A stretch of DNA of 64,000 bases, from assembly GCF_030123065.1 (NCBI RefSeq), contig NZ_CP126093.1, positions 500,001 through 564,000 on the forward strand, written 5' to 3'. Positions 25,678 to 34,263 of this stretch are shown one piece after another. The notes beneath the pieces were generated by a model. That model ran no database searches. It was not told the origin of the DNA and worked only from the letters and a program-made list of their open reading frames with translations. The stretch comes from Neobacillus sp. DY30 (GTDB taxonomy: Bacteria; Bacillota; Bacilli; Bacillales; Cytobacillaceae). Every line of letters begins with the position of its first letter. Positions within the stretch are counted from its first letter, which is position 1. The position numbers and the translations under genes are program-made.

Positions 25678-26565
25678 TTGTCAAAAGTTAAAGTGGCTAT
25701 TCTTGGCTCAGGGAACATTGGTACTGATTTAATGATTAAGCTTGGTCGCTCCGAATATCTAGAGCTGACTGCTGTGATTGGGATTGACCCGCAATCTGAC
25801 GGATTACGCCGTGCGAGAGAAATGGGTTATGCAGGGGTAGATACCGGTATTGATGGTTTCCTGGCAGATCCTACTTTAGAAGCTGATATTGTATTTGATG
25901 CCACATCAGCAAAAGCCCATCTCTATAATGCAAAGGTGTTAAAAGAAGCAGGTATTAAAGTAATTGATATGACTCCAGCCGCTGTTGGTCCATATGTATG
26001 TGCGGCCGTAAACATTGATGAGCATTTAGAAAAAGACAATATTAATTTAATTACATGCGGGGGTCAGGCTACAATCCCTATGGTTCATGCTGTTAACCGT
26101 GTGAGTTCGGTAGAGTATGCTGAAATCGTTGCAACGATCTCAAGTAAAAGTGCTGGCCCTGGAACGCGTGCGAATATTGATGAATTTACTGAAACCACTT
26201 CCCGTGCGATTGAAGTAGTTGGCGGGGCTAAAAGAGGCAAGGCAATTATAATTTTAAACCCAGCTGAACCTCCAATCATCATGCGTGATACTGTGTATAC
26301 GCTTGTAGAGGAAGGAACAATGGACGAAGAAGCTATTAGAAAATCAATTGCTGATATGACAGAAGTTGTTCAATCATATGTTCCAGGCTATCAACTCCGT
26401 ACGGAACCTATTTTCGATGGAAATAAAATCACCATCTTTATTCAAGTAGAAGGTGCCGGTGATTACCTGCCAAAATATTCAGGAAACCTTGATATTATGA
26501 CGGCTGCAGGTGTAAAAATTGCCGAAGAGTTTGCTAAAAATTTATTAAAGAAAGAAACCGTTTAA
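25678..26565 (+). CDS. mhpF: Acetaldehyde dehydrogenase (acylating), MhpF/BphJ type
   Basis: Oxidises acetaldehyde to acetyl-CoA with NAD+ and CoA, usually receiving the aldehyde by channelling from the partner aldolase. The 295-aa protein has the N-terminal NAD-binding motif [10 protein letters not shown] (residues 10-19) and the catalytic cysteine C127 in [29 protein letters not shown] and the C-terminal [22 protein letters not shown] are characteristic of the MhpF/DmpF/BphJ family. It starts with TTG after TAGGGGGAG. It is followed 22 nt later by the aldolase gene, as in meta-cleavage operons, but no ring-cleavage or hydratase genes are nearby. Confidence 0.93.
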   Translation: MSKVKVAILGSGNIGTDLMIKLGRSEYLELTAVIGIDPQSDGLRRAREMGYAGVDTGIDGFLADPTLEADIVFDATSAKAHLYNAKVLKEAGIKVIDMTPAAVGPYVCAAVNIDEHLEKDNINLITCGGQATIPMVHAVNRVSSVEYAEIVATISSKSAGPGTRANIDEFTETTSRAIEVVGGAKRGKAIIILNPAEPPIIMRDTVYTLVEEGTMDEEAIRKSIADMTEVVQSYVPGYQLRTEPIFDGNKITIFIQVEGAGDYLPKYSGNLDIMTAAGVKIAEEFAKNLLKKETV

Positions 26566-26587
26566 GCGGTAGAAAGGGGAAAATAAA

Positions 26588-27604
26588 ATGACAAATGAAA
26601 GAGATATTCTGATTACCGAGGTTGCATTACGAGATGGAAGTCATGCAGTCTCTCACCAATATACAGTAGATCAAGTATTAAAGGTCGCAAAAGCATTGAA
26701 TGATGCAAATGTTCCCTATATCGAAGTATCACACGGTGATGGTTTAGCAGGATCATCCTTGCAATATGGCCTTTCACGTACAAATGAAATGGAATTAATT
26801 GAAGCTGCGGTTTCCGTTGCAGATAAATCTAAAATAGCTGTCTTATTATTGCCAGGTATCGGTACGCTGCACGAATTAAAAGAAGCAGCAAATTTAGGCG
26901 CAAAGATGGCTCGTATTGCAACACATGTTACAGAAGCGGACGTAGCTCCACAGCATATTGCTTATGCAAAAGAATTAGGTATGGAAACGGTAGGATTCTT
27001 GATGATGAATCATATGGCTCCTGTCGATAAATTAGTAGAACAAGCAAAATTAATGGAAAGTTATGGAGCAGATACTGTCTATGTAGTAGATTCAGCGGGA
27101 TACTTGCTTCCAGGTCAAGTGCGCGAGCGAATTTCTGCACTAAAACAATCAGTTGGTGTTAACATTGGTTTCCATGGGCATAACAATTTATCGCTGGCGA
27201 TGGCTAACACGCTTGTTGCGATCGAAGAAGGCGCAACTCGAATTGATGGCAGTGTTCGCTGTTTAGGAGCAGGTGCCGGTAATACACAAACAGAAGTACT
27301 TGTAGCCGTTTGTGAGCGGATGGGAATTAAGACTGGCGTAGATTTATACAAAATGATGGACTTAGCTGAAGACATCATTGCCCCACTTTTACCAGTGCCG
27401 CAAGAAATTACAAAAGACAGCTTAACACTAGGGTATGCAGGTGTTTACTCAAGCTTTGCGCTTCATTCAAAGCGTGCGGCAGAGAAATTTGGCGTAGATT
27501 CACGTGATATTTTAATAGAACTAGGTAAACGTAAAGTGGTTGGCGGTCAAGAGGATATGATCGTAGAAGTGGCAGCGGAAATTGCTAAAAACAAGAATCG
27601 TTAA
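26588..27604 (+). CDS. mhpE: 4-hydroxy-2-oxovalerate aldolase, MhpE/BphI type
   Basis: Splits 4-hydroxy-2-oxoacids into pyruvate and an aldehyde (acetaldehyde or propionaldehyde). The 338-aa protein has the HMGL-like TIM-barrel with EVALRDGSHA (catalytic R15, metal-binding D16, H19) and the metal ligands H196 and H198 in GFHGHNN. A C-terminal communication domain (~270-338) contacts the dehydrogenase. Together with mhpF it forms the last two steps of aromatic meta-cleavage, steroid or similar degradation. AGAAAGGGG precedes the ATG. There is no clear terminator directly after it. Confidence 0.93.
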   Translation: MTNERDILITEVALRDGSHAVSHQYTVDQVLKVAKALNDANVPYIEVSHGDGLAGSSLQYGLSRTNEMELIEAAVSVADKSKIAVLLLPGIGTLHELKEAANLGAKMARIATHVTEADVAPQHIAYAKELGMETVGFLMMNHMAPVDKLVEQAKLMESYGADTVYVVDSAGYLLPGQVRERISALKQSVGVNIGFHGHNNLSLAMANTLVAIEEGATRIDGSVRCLGAGAGNTQTEVLVAVCERMGIKTGVDLYKMMDLAEDIIAPLLPVPQEITKDSLTLGYAGVYSSFALHSKRAAEKFGVDSRDILIELGKRKVVGGQEDMIVEVAAEIAKNKNR

Positions 27605-27970
27605 TTGGTAGATTCGAAGACTTGATAAGCAGTTTTAAACAAAGTACTTACATTTCCGTTATTAAAACCATTGCTGCTTTCTTTATCATTTCAGTATATC
27701 TGTTAACTGGAATCTTTTAATTTGAAATATTTTGAAGTTTAGGAATTTATTATTTGAATATTCTTAAACAAAAGTATAGTATTAAAGGTGGAAATAGGGA
27801 TAAAAGCTCTGTTCTACTAAAAAAGACTCTTTTTTTGTTGAGTACGTTATTTTAATACTCGGTAATGAGTTTCTAGATTTGTGATGCTAGAATTTACGCC
27901 AAAATAAGACGCAGGGATATCTGCGCTTATTTTGGCTTTTTTAATGCTAAAAACGGGAGGGATGTTTCTG
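27605..27970. other. Intergenic region before the PAS kinase gene
   Basis: AT-rich, with no open frame having a credible ribosome-binding site. It contains a strong terminator-like hairpin (27898-27942) immediately upstream of the kinase ribosome-binding site. Whether a small RNA ends at this hairpin cannot be told from sequence alone. Confidence 0.4.
27898..27942 (+). terminator. Terminator-like hairpin in the kinase leader
   Basis: GCCAAAATAAG pairs with CTTATTTTGGC, extended inside by CGCAG/CTGCG across a 1-nt bulge, then TTTTTT. It ends only about 15 nt before the kinase Shine-Dalgarno sequence. It may terminate the upstream unit or act as an attenuator. Confidence 0.75.
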
Positions 27971-29080
27971 ATGGATAAGGATGAAATGAAGCGGCTAAAC
28001 TTCTTACTAGAAATATATGTGGATGTTAATGTGGATAAAGATTTCTCTGTGCTTTCTAAAAAAACGGATCCATTCTTTATATTGAACATGTCTGGTCAGT
28101 TGGTTTATGTCAATGAAGTCTGTGAAGAATTATTGCAATGTTCAAGAAAAGATCTATTCGGTATGAAGCTAAGTAATATTTTCATCTCGTCTGTTTTAAA
28201 TGATACCCAAACGTTTTTTAGTAAAAAACCACGCGAAAAACTAACAAATTTTGATTCTAAAATTAGTATGAGACCTGAAAATACGATGGACGTAAACGTA
28301 ACTTCCTTCCCAATTCTTTTTAGTGATGAAGTGGTTGGAAACTATGTTGTGTTAAAAGATATCACGCTGATTAAGAGAGAGAGGCAATTGCTGTCTGAAA
28401 AACAAGCCGCGGCAGGTCAGCTGGCGGCAGGAATTGCACATGAAATACGCAATCCTATTACGGCCATAAAGGGCTTTCTACAATTAATGATGGGGGAACA
28501 TAAAGGGGATACGACCTATTATAATATTGTTGAATCAGAGATTAACCGCGTTGAAATGATTCTAAAGGAGTTAATGGTTCTGGCTAAGCCCACCAAAATT
28601 AACTATCAAAAGTTGGATATCCAAAGTTTGTTGGACAAAGTTGTGACGTTGATGGAGTCGCAGACCTTATTAAATAATATTGAAGTAATTAAGAATTTCC
28701 ATACACTAGAAGCAACCGTTGTTGGGGACGAGAATCAGTTAAAACAAGTGTTTATCAACTATATAAAGAATGCGATTGAAGCAATGCCAGATGGAGGAAT
28801 AATCATTGTTGAAGGCATAGCCTTACATGATAGTGTTCATATTCGCATTATGGACCAAGGCATTGGAATTCCGTCAGAAATTTTAGAACGAATAAATGAA
28901 CCGTTTTTTACAACAAAGGAACATGGCACGGGCTTGGGAATGCTGGTATGTAATGAGATCATTGAGGAGCATAAAGGGAAAAGTAATATTTTTAGTAGTC
29001 CTGAAGGCACCTGTATTGAAGTCATTTTACCACTACATAAACAATTGCAGTATAATGAAAACAGTGTTAAAATAGATTAG
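27971..29080 (+). CDS. Soluble PAS-domain sensor histidine kinase (sporulation-kinase-like)
   Basis: The 369-aa cytoplasmic kinase lacks membrane segments. A PAS domain (~25-130; FFILNMSGQLVYVNEVCEELL) precedes a dimerisation domain with phospho-acceptor H157 in AAGIAHEIRNPITAIKGF. An ATPase domain follows with the N box NYIKNAIEAMPDGG, DQGIGIP, and GTGLGMLVCNEI. The H-box type and layout resemble Bacillus sporulation kinases (KinA/KinE group), which feed phosphate into Spo0F, but no regulator gene is adjacent and the target is inferred. ATG 27971 has GGGAGG upstream with normal spacing; earlier in-frame starts overlap the terminator hairpin. Confidence 0.88.
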   Translation: MDKDEMKRLNFLLEIYVDVNVDKDFSVLSKKTDPFFILNMSGQLVYVNEVCEELLQCSRKDLFGMKLSNIFISSVLNDTQTFFSKKPREKLTNFDSKISMRPENTMDVNVTSFPILFSDEVVGNYVVLKDITLIKRERQLLSEKQAAAGQLAAGIAHEIRNPITAIKGFLQLMMGEHKGDTTYYNIVESEINRVEMILKELMVLAKPTKINYQKLDIQSLLDKVVTLMESQTLLNNIEVIKNFHTLEATVVGDENQLKQVFINYIKNAIEAMPDGGIIIVEGIALHDSVHIRIMDQGIGIPSEILERINEPFFTTKEHGTGLGMLVCNEIIEEHKGKSNIFSSPEGTCIEVILPLHKQLQYNENSVKID

Positions 29081-29193
29081 TCTAATGTCTTGCTGTCATT
29101 AGTTATAGAAGTCTATTATTTATACATAAAAAAACTATATTTCCTATCTGTGTGGTAAATGGAAGAAACTATTAATATAGTCGTCTGAACCGT

Positions 29194-29232
29194 GGCCTAA
29201 CTTCTTTTTTGAAGTTAGGCCCTTTTTATTTT
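29194..29232 (+). terminator. Terminator after the kinase gene
   Basis: GGCCTAACTTC pairs with GAAGTTAGGCC around a 6-nt T loop, then CTTTTTATTTTTTTT. Confidence 0.9.
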
Positions 29233-29257
29233 TTTTGTGAAAGGGGAGGTATATATT

Positions 29258-29953
29258 ATAGCTAATCAAGAGAATCTTGTGTATCTCAGCAGCACGTTCA
29301 GCAAATTGCTTAAGCGCAAGTTTGGGAAGGGACCAGAATCCTGTAATGTAATCTTAAAAGGCAATAGATGTTTTGTTTATATGAGAAATTTTATTACACC
29401 TGCAGAGGAAGTATTAATAAATCAAGGTCAGTTAGACCTTGCACACAACTTCCGTTCGGCTGTGATAAATTCAGTTACTCAAGAGTTTATTCCAGAAGTA
29501 TCAATTACCTTAGGAATATCCTTTGATCATGTCTTCCATGATTGGAACTATGATAAAAATACAGGAATCCTGCTTTTAGATTATGTTCAATCTAATTATG
29601 AGGAGAAGATAGATAACAGTTTTCAAAATAGCCTATTCCACTTAATTGATGATGTAGGATCCAATTACCATAAGAAGCCTGCCAGCTTGAAAGTTGTAAA
29701 GTTCACACAAAATATTTGTGCAATAGAATCGAAAGAAGTCCTTTTGCCGCTTGAAAAATTCGTTTACGAAAGAGGAAATATAGATTTACTGCTTCACCAG
29801 GCACGGAACATAAAAGATGGCTATTGGATAAACCAAGAAAAATTCGAAAGGATATTTAACCGCTTAATCGAGGATATGTTTATTATGTGGGACTATAAGA
29901 ATAATAGAAATTATCTTGTTTTTATATTTAACAAATTATATACAATGAAATAA
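29258..29953 (+). CDS. DUF2294/MpsC-family protein, apparent non-ATG start
   Basis: The product of about 231 aa contains two DUF2294 (MpsC-like) modules. The first is ~1-105 (SKLLKRKFGKGPESC; FVYMRNFITPAEEVLI; FHDWNYDKNTGILLLD). The second, degenerate, is ~120-230 (YHKKPASLKVVKF; FIMWDYKNNRNYLVFIF). MpsC is linked in staphylococci to sodium-dependent membrane-potential generation, but the role of these soluble two-module proteins is unknown. The perfect ribosome-binding site GGGGAGG (29243-29249) is followed at the right distance only by ATT (29255) and ATA (29258). A GTG at 29237 lies before it and a GTG at 29279 lies 30 nt after it. Alignment with the paralogue at 30101 puts the start at ATA/ATT. 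Confidence 0.75.
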   Translation: MANQENLVYLSSTFSKLLKRKFGKGPESCNVILKGNRCFVYMRNFITPAEEVLINQGQLDLAHNFRSAVINSVTQEFIPEVSITLGISFDHVFHDWNYDKNTGILLLDYVQSNYEEKIDNSFQNSLFHLIDDVGSNYHKKPASLKVVKFTQNICAIESKEVLLPLEKFVYERGNIDLLLHQARNIKDGYWINQEKFERIFNRLIEDMFIMWDYKNNRNYLVFIFNKLYTMK

Positions 29954-30100
29954 TCTAGAAAAACATGTTGTAAGGAAGGAAACCCTAAAATACAATATGT
30001 TTTTTTATTTGTATTTAAATAGGTTTTAATTTTAATAAAGGGGGCTTTCGTACATACTAAATGGATATACAGGCAACTTTTTAGTAAGGAGTTATAATTA

Positions 30101-30778
30101 ATGGATCAAAAAAAGGAAGATTATATCAGCAGTTATATTAGTAAATTGTTGCGAAAAAAATTTGGCAGGGGCCCGCAAAGCTGTCAAACGACCGTTTCCA
30201 AAAAACATCTCGTCACGTATATACGAGGGTTTTTATCTCCGATGGAGGATATATTGCTAGAAAAGGGTCAGAACAAGTACGTAGATTATGCAAGAAATGT
30301 TATTATTACTCACCTTCTGGATGAAATCAAAGGGGTCATACAAGTATCCCTTGATGTTGAAGTAGTAGAATATTATCATGATTGGAATTTTCCAAATAAC
30401 TCAGGTGTACTCATGTTTGTTTTAGATACAGAAACGGAGCAGGTATATAAAACAGATGTCGATATCCAAAGGGTGGAATCGGAAGTCGGGCGAATCAGCT
30501 TTATGGTTCAGAAAGTTCCAGACAAAATTAATACATATCCCATTTCTCCATCTATTTACTTAATCGAAAGAAGGGGCATCCTTATTCAAATCGAAAAGGC
30601 ACTTATTGAGAAAGGATTTGAAAATGAACTGAAATATACAAAAGATGAACTCGAAAAGACATATTTTCATCGCAATGGCCGATTTGAGGACATTTTTAAT
30701 AAGTCTGTTAGGGACATCTTTATTGATTGGAAATTAAAAGAGGATAAATCGATGATGGCAATTATTCTCCGTTCATAA
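30101..30778 (+). CDS. DUF2294/MpsC-family protein
   Basis: The 225-aa paralogue of the preceding protein has the same two-module layout. Module one (~1-110) has SKLLRKKFGRGPQSC, TYIRGFLSPMEDILLEKGQ and YYHDWNFPNNSGVLMFVLD; module two (~130-225) ends DIFIDWKLKEDKSMMAIILR. There is no signal peptide or membrane segment. A cysteine at position 28 (QSC) is conserved in both paralogues. AAGGAG precedes the ATG by 10 nt. The two genes are separated by 147 nt without an obvious terminator, so they may be co-transcribed. A terminator follows. The function is not established. Confidence 0.85.
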   Translation: MDQKKEDYISSYISKLLRKKFGRGPQSCQTTVSKKHLVTYIRGFLSPMEDILLEKGQNKYVDYARNVIITHLLDEIKGVIQVSLDVEVVEYYHDWNFPNNSGVLMFVLDTETEQVYKTDVDIQRVESEVGRISFMVQKVPDKINTYPISPSIYLIERRGILIQIEKALIEKGFENELKYTKDELEKTYFHRNGRFEDIFNKSVRDIFIDWKLKEDKSMMAIILRS

Positions 30779-30800
30779 GGGAATAGCCAGTAAACATAAC

Positions 30801-30837
30801 AAAAGAGAGCTTTCATCGAAGGAAGACTCTCTTTTTA
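30801..30837. terminator. Terminator between MpsC-like and ohrR genes
   Basis: AAAAGAGAG and CTCTCTTTTT form the main stem with an inner TTTC/GGAA extension. It lies between convergent genes. Confidence 0.8.
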
Positions 30838-30845
30838 CCGATCCA

Positions 30846-31283
30846 TTAGATTTTTCTTTCTCTCATTTTTTTCTGTAATGTATGCAGCAACTGCATTAAC
30901 TGCTCATATTCTTCAATCTCTATTTGACAGGATTGGATTACATCTCCGACCTTACTGGTGATCGAATGTTTTTCTTCTACAGCCTTCTCTTGCAGATAGA
31001 TATAAACTTTCCTTTCATCCTCTTTAGAGCGTTGTTTTCTTAACCAATGATTTGCTTCCATCCGTGAAACCATGGGTGTCAATGTCCCCGTGCCCAATTT
31101 TAACTTTTCCCCTAATTCTTTTAATGTGACTCCATCCTGTTCCCATAAAGCCAGTAAGACCAAGTATTGAGGATAGGTTAAACCGAAAGGCTGGAGTACG
31201 CTCGAATATAATTTGTTAAATTCACCAGCTGTTTCATATACAGCAAAGCAAAGTTGATTTTTTAATGTTATAAAGTCTTTCAA
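30846..31283 (-). CDS. ohrR: OhrR-like MarR regulator with redox cysteine
   Basis: The 145-aa winged-helix MarR protein resembles OhrR. The N-terminal LKNQLCFAVYETA contains C12 at the place of the peroxide-sensing cysteine of OhrR (LENQLCF in B. subtilis), followed by LTYPQYLVLLALWE and the recognition helix with GTGTLTPMVSRME. Oxidation of this cysteine by organic peroxides would release DNA. It lies 11 nt downstream of the glutathione-peroxidase-like gene on the same strand, forming a two-gene unit that it probably represses through the dyad at 31788-31830. Confidence 0.85.
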   Translation of the reverse strand: MKDFITLKNQLCFAVYETAGEFNKLYSSVLQPFGLTYPQYLVLLALWEQDGVTLKELGEKLKLGTGTLTPMVSRMEANHWLRKQRSKEDERKVYIYLQEKAVEEKHSITSKVGDVIQSCQIEIEEYEQLMQLLHTLQKKMRERKI

Positions 31284-31294
31284 GCAATCACCTG

Positions 31295-31774
31295 TTAGGA
31301 TAATAGTTTTTCTAGATCATTCTTCATTTTTGCAGGTTCTGTTGTTGGGGCATACCGTTCAATGACCTGGCCATTTTGATCCACAAGAAATTTTGTGAAA
31401 TTCCATTTTATGTTTTTAGAAAGTAATCCTTTCTTCTCTTCCTTTAGGTAAGTGAATAAAGGGTCAGCCTTATCACCGTTCACATTAATTTTTGCGAAGA
31501 TAGGAAAAGTTACCCCGTAATTTAACTGGCAAAACTGCGTAGTTTCGTCAATATTATCGAATTCTTGATTATTGAATTGATCACAAGGGAATCCTAAAAT
31601 TTCTAAACCACGATCCTTGTAAGTGTCATATAATTCCTGCAGTCCTTGAAATTGAGGGGTTAACCCGCATTTGCTGGCAGTATTGACAATAATTAGAGGC
31701 CTGCCTTCGTATTCTTTGAGAGACTTTTCCTCGCCATTGGCCATTTTTACTGTAAAATCATAGACTGATTTCAT
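31295..31774 (-). CDS. Glutathione peroxidase-like thiol peroxidase (GPx family)
   Basis: Reduces hydroperoxides, in bacteria usually with thioredoxin. The 159-aa protein has peroxidatic C36 in [11 protein letters not shown], the [11 protein letters not shown] segment with the second cysteine, and the WNFTKFLVD motif completing the catalytic set (Gln/Trp/Asn). It resembles BsaA/Gpo of Bacillus. The active site is Cys, not Sec. AGGAGGG precedes the ATG. It is the first gene of an operon with ohrR. A 43-bp dyad lies just upstream of its ribosome-binding site. Confidence 0.92.
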   Translation of the reverse strand: MKSVYDFTVKMANGEEKSLKEYEGRPLIIVNTASKCGLTPQFQGLQELYDTYKDRGLEILGFPCDQFNNQEFDNIDETTQFCQLNYGVTFPIFAKINVNGDKADPLFTYLKEEKKGLLSKNIKWNFTKFLVDQNGQVIERYAPTTEPAKMKNDLEKLLS

Positions 31775-31787
31775 TTATATTCCCTCC

Positions 31788-31830
31788 TAATAAAAATCGT
31801 GTACGATTTAATCTTACGCGATTTTTATTA
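31788..31830. promoter_or_regulatory. Large inverted repeat, probable OhrR operator
   Basis: Perfect 12-bp arms TAATAAAAATCG (31788-31799) and CGATTTTTATTA (31819-31830) continue inward for 9 more bp with two mismatches, giving 21-bp arms around a central T. It lies directly upstream of the gpx ribosome-binding site, where bound regulator would block transcription. Confidence 0.65.
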
Positions 31831-31843
31831 GAAAAACAAGAAA

Positions 31844-31877
31844 TAAAAAAACAGTATCCCATCATAATGAGATACTG
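31844..31877 (-). terminator. Terminator of the peptide transporter gene
   Basis: On the minus strand CAGTATCTCAT pairs with ATGGGATACTG, followed by TTTTTTT. Confidence 0.85.
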
Positions 31878-31893
31878 CACTAATTTACTATAA

Positions 31894-33384
31894 TTATCGT
31901 ATACCTTTCATTAAGCCCTGAATTTTCGGAGCTAAAGCAAAAAGGGTAAAACTTAGTACGATGGCTGCTCCACCGATAATACCAAAATAAGCCATCTCGT
32001 TTTCTGGTGTATAAAACTTAACGACTTGCGCATTAAGGGCTTGCGCGGCAGCACTTGCTAAGAACCATAAACTCATTGTTTGTGCTGAGAATGCTGCAGG
32101 AGCTAATTTTGTGGTTGCGGATAAACCTACAGGTGACATACATAATTCACCAAATACAACAATTAAATAACTTAGAACCAGCCACATTGGGCTAACCAAT
32201 GAATCCGTACCGCCAAGATATGCTGGGATAAGAATGACAAGGAACGATAACCCAGCAAATAATAAGGATAATGAGAACTTTTGTGGTATTGTTGGCTGAC
32301 GTTGTCCTAATTTAACCCATAATCCCGCAAATATTGGAGCAAAGATAATAATAAATAATGGGTTTAATGATTGGAACCATGCTGGAGAAATATTAATTCC
32401 CATCCAATCTAATTGAGTCCGTTTGTCTGCATAACTTGCAAGGATGGTTGAGCCTTGCTCTTGAATGGACCAGAACATTACAGCTGCAATAAATAACGGA
32501 ATATATGCAATAATACGTGAACGTTCTACAGTTGTAGTTTTAGGGCTGCGATACATAACAACAAAATAGATCGTCGGAATAATAATTCCTAAAAATGTAA
32601 CAATATTGATAAAGCTGGCAAATGTAAGAACTCCCATTGGGATTAATACAGCACATAAAACAGCAAGTACAACTACACCTAATCCAATGAATGTAAAAGT
32701 CTTTTTCTTTTCAGCTTTTGAAAGAGGGTTTGGAACTGTAGTACCTGCTAGACCAAGATTTTTCTTTTTAGTCAATACAAACATAACAAGTCCAAGGAAC
32801 ATACCAATAGCGGCAATACCAAAGCCTAAGTGGAAGCTATATTTCATCACACTTCCGACAATTAATGGAGCTAAGAATGCCCCTGCGTTAATTCCCATAT
32901 AGAAGATGGTGAAACCTGCGTCACGTCGGTCGTCTGTTTCACTGTACATTTCACCAACAACAGTTGAAACATTCGGTTTTAACATACCTGTACCGATAAC
33001 AATCAATACCATGGATACAAAGAACATGGCTACACTTCCAGGTACTGCAAGGACAATATGACCGAGCATAATCAGTACTCCACCGTAGAATACCGCTTTA
33101 GATGTACCGAATATCCGGTCAGCTAACCATCCTCCGATGATACCAGACATATAAACGAGTGAACCGTAAATGGACATAATGGAAAGAGCTAGGTTCTCAT
33201 CAAGTCCTAATCCACCTTTAGAGACCTCATAGTACATATAGTAGACTAGGATAGCTCTCATTCCGTAATAAGAGAAACGCTCCCAGAATTCTGTAAAGAA
33301 AAGAGTGAATAAGCCTTTTGGATGTCCAAAGAAACCTTTCTGAGGGACACTATCCACAATTTTCTGCCTATTATAATTCGACAT
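31894..33384 (-). CDS. POT/PTR-family di-/tripeptide:proton symporter
   Basis: The 496-aa membrane protein has about 14 hydrophobic helices. The N-terminal signature FTEFWERFSYYGMRAILVYY contains the ExxER-F-YYG proton-coupling motif of peptide transporters. Other family marks are GGWLADRIFGTSKA and the FYMGINAGAFLAPLI region. It takes up di- and tripeptides and resembles DtpT/YclF-type proteins. AAAGGGAGG precedes the ATG. It is monocistronic with its own terminator. Confidence 0.92.
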   Translation of the reverse strand: MSNYNRQKIVDSVPQKGFFGHPKGLFTLFFTEFWERFSYYGMRAILVYYMYYEVSKGGLGLDENLALSIMSIYGSLVYMSGIIGGWLADRIFGTSKAVFYGGVLIMLGHIVLAVPGSVAMFFVSMVLIVIGTGMLKPNVSTVVGEMYSETDDRRDAGFTIFYMGINAGAFLAPLIVGSVMKYSFHLGFGIAAIGMFLGLVMFVLTKKKNLGLAGTTVPNPLSKAEKKKTFTFIGLGVVVLAVLCAVLIPMGVLTFASFINIVTFLGIIIPTIYFVVMYRSPKTTTVERSRIIAYIPLFIAAVMFWSIQEQGSTILASYADKRTQLDWMGINISPAWFQSLNPLFIIIFAPIFAGLWVKLGQRQPTIPQKFSLSLLFAGLSFLVILIPAYLGGTDSLVSPMWLVLSYLIVVFGELCMSPVGLSATTKLAPAAFSAQTMSLWFLASAAAQALNAQVVKFYTPENEMAYFGIIGGAAIVLSFTLFALAPKIQGLMKGIR

Positions 33385-33614
33385 AATTCTACCTCCCTTT
33401 ATATTATATTATAATACTTTCGACTGTTTTCAATTGTCAAAAACTATTTTTGGCAAAAAGAGTCATAGTAATTAGAAATATTGTTATAACAGGAAAAAAG
33501 CAAATGTACTGCGGAAAAGAAAGTTTTTTTAAAATAATATCTCTATTTTGACAAAATAAATTATTGCAAATACTGTTTAGAAAAAAGTGGATAATTTTAT
33601 TAAAACGCTTCCAC

Positions 33615-33642
33615 TTGTTTTTTATAGAATTAATGGTATGAT
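33615..33642 (+). promoter_or_regulatory. Promoter of the PTS unit
   Basis: TTGTTT (33615-33620), 16 nt, TATGAT (33637-33642). A weak cre-like site overlaps just upstream. Confidence 0.55.
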
Positions 33643-33663
33643 TGTATTAATAGTAAATAATGA

Positions 33664-33747
33664 TCACATGTTACTGATACGATCAGGCATGGTGGTAAAA
33701 TAAAAGGCGATTTTCTACCCTTTTATTGTGCCCCCATGCCTTTTTTT
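33664..33747 (+). promoter_or_regulatory. RAT antiterminator and overlapping terminator (GlcT target)
   Basis: CACATGTTACTGATACGATC followed by AGGCATG matches the ribonucleic antiterminator (RAT) of Bacillus ptsG leaders. It overlaps a long terminator: GGCATGG (33686-33692) pairs with CCATGCC (33734-33740), an inner stem AATAAAAGG / CCTTTTATT extends it, then TTTTTTT. The GlcT protein encoded at 36067-36885 should stabilise the RAT and let transcription proceed. Confidence 0.88.
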
Positions 33748-33780
33748 ATTGATATTTTTAAAAGCGAAGGGGTAAATAAT

Positions 33781-34263
33781 ATGGCATTTAAATTCTTTAA
33801 AAAGGAAAACTTACAAATAACTGCACCTGTTAATGGTGAGATTCTTCCGTTATCAGAGGTTCCGGATCCAGTATTCAGTCAAAAGATGATGGGAGAAGGG
33901 ATTGCAATACTACCAAGTGAGGGAAATGTTTATTCTCCAGTAGATGGAACTGTCATTCTAATCGCTTCAACCAAACATGCTGTTGGGATCCGTGCCAAAG
34001 ATGGAACAGAAATCCTCATTCATGTAGGGCTGGAAACAGTTGCTTTAAATGGTAAGGGATTTAGAGCAGCGGTCAATGACGGGGATAAGATTTCAGCTGG
34101 CCAGATAATAATGGAGGTTGATTGGGAATATATTAGTAATAATGCAAAAAGCACGATAACACCGATTGTTATTACAAATAGTAAAGATAGAAACAAGCAG
34201 TTTACTCTCACAGAGGAGAAAATTGCTGTCCAAGGAAAAACAGTAATTATCTCTGGTTCCTGA
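33781..34263 (+). CDS. PTS sugar-specific EIIA component (glucose family)
   Basis: Soluble phosphocarrier that passes phosphate from HPr to the EIICB permease. The 160-aa protein has the EIIA-Glc fold: ITAPVNGEILPLSEVPDPVFSQKMMGEG, the KHAVGI segment with H66 and the phosphorylated H81 in ILIHVGLETV. ATG 33781 has GAAGGGG upstream; a longer frame from 33736 begins inside the terminator. The gene follows the RAT leader directly. The EIICB gene is 232 nt further on. Confidence 0.9.
   Translation: MAFKFFKKENLQITAPVNGEILPLSEVPDPVFSQKMMGEGIAILPSEGNVYSPVDGTVILIASTKHAVGIRAKDGTEILIHVGLETVALNGKGFRAAVNDGDKISAGQIIMEVDWEYISNNAKSTITPIVITNSKDRNKQFTLTEEKIAVQGKTVIISGS

Larger units (their letters stand above)
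33385..33780. other. Leader region of the GlcT-controlled PTS genes
   Basis: Carries the divergent promoter region of the peptide transporter, the promoter of the PTS unit (33615-33642), a weak cre-like 14-mer TTAAAACGCTTCCA (33600-33613, two departures from consensus) and the RAT/terminator (33664-33747). No gene is present. Confidence 0.7.

Noticed and set aside
31295..31774. GPx as a selenoprotein
   Set aside because: The active-site codon encodes Cys36 and the frame has no TGA.
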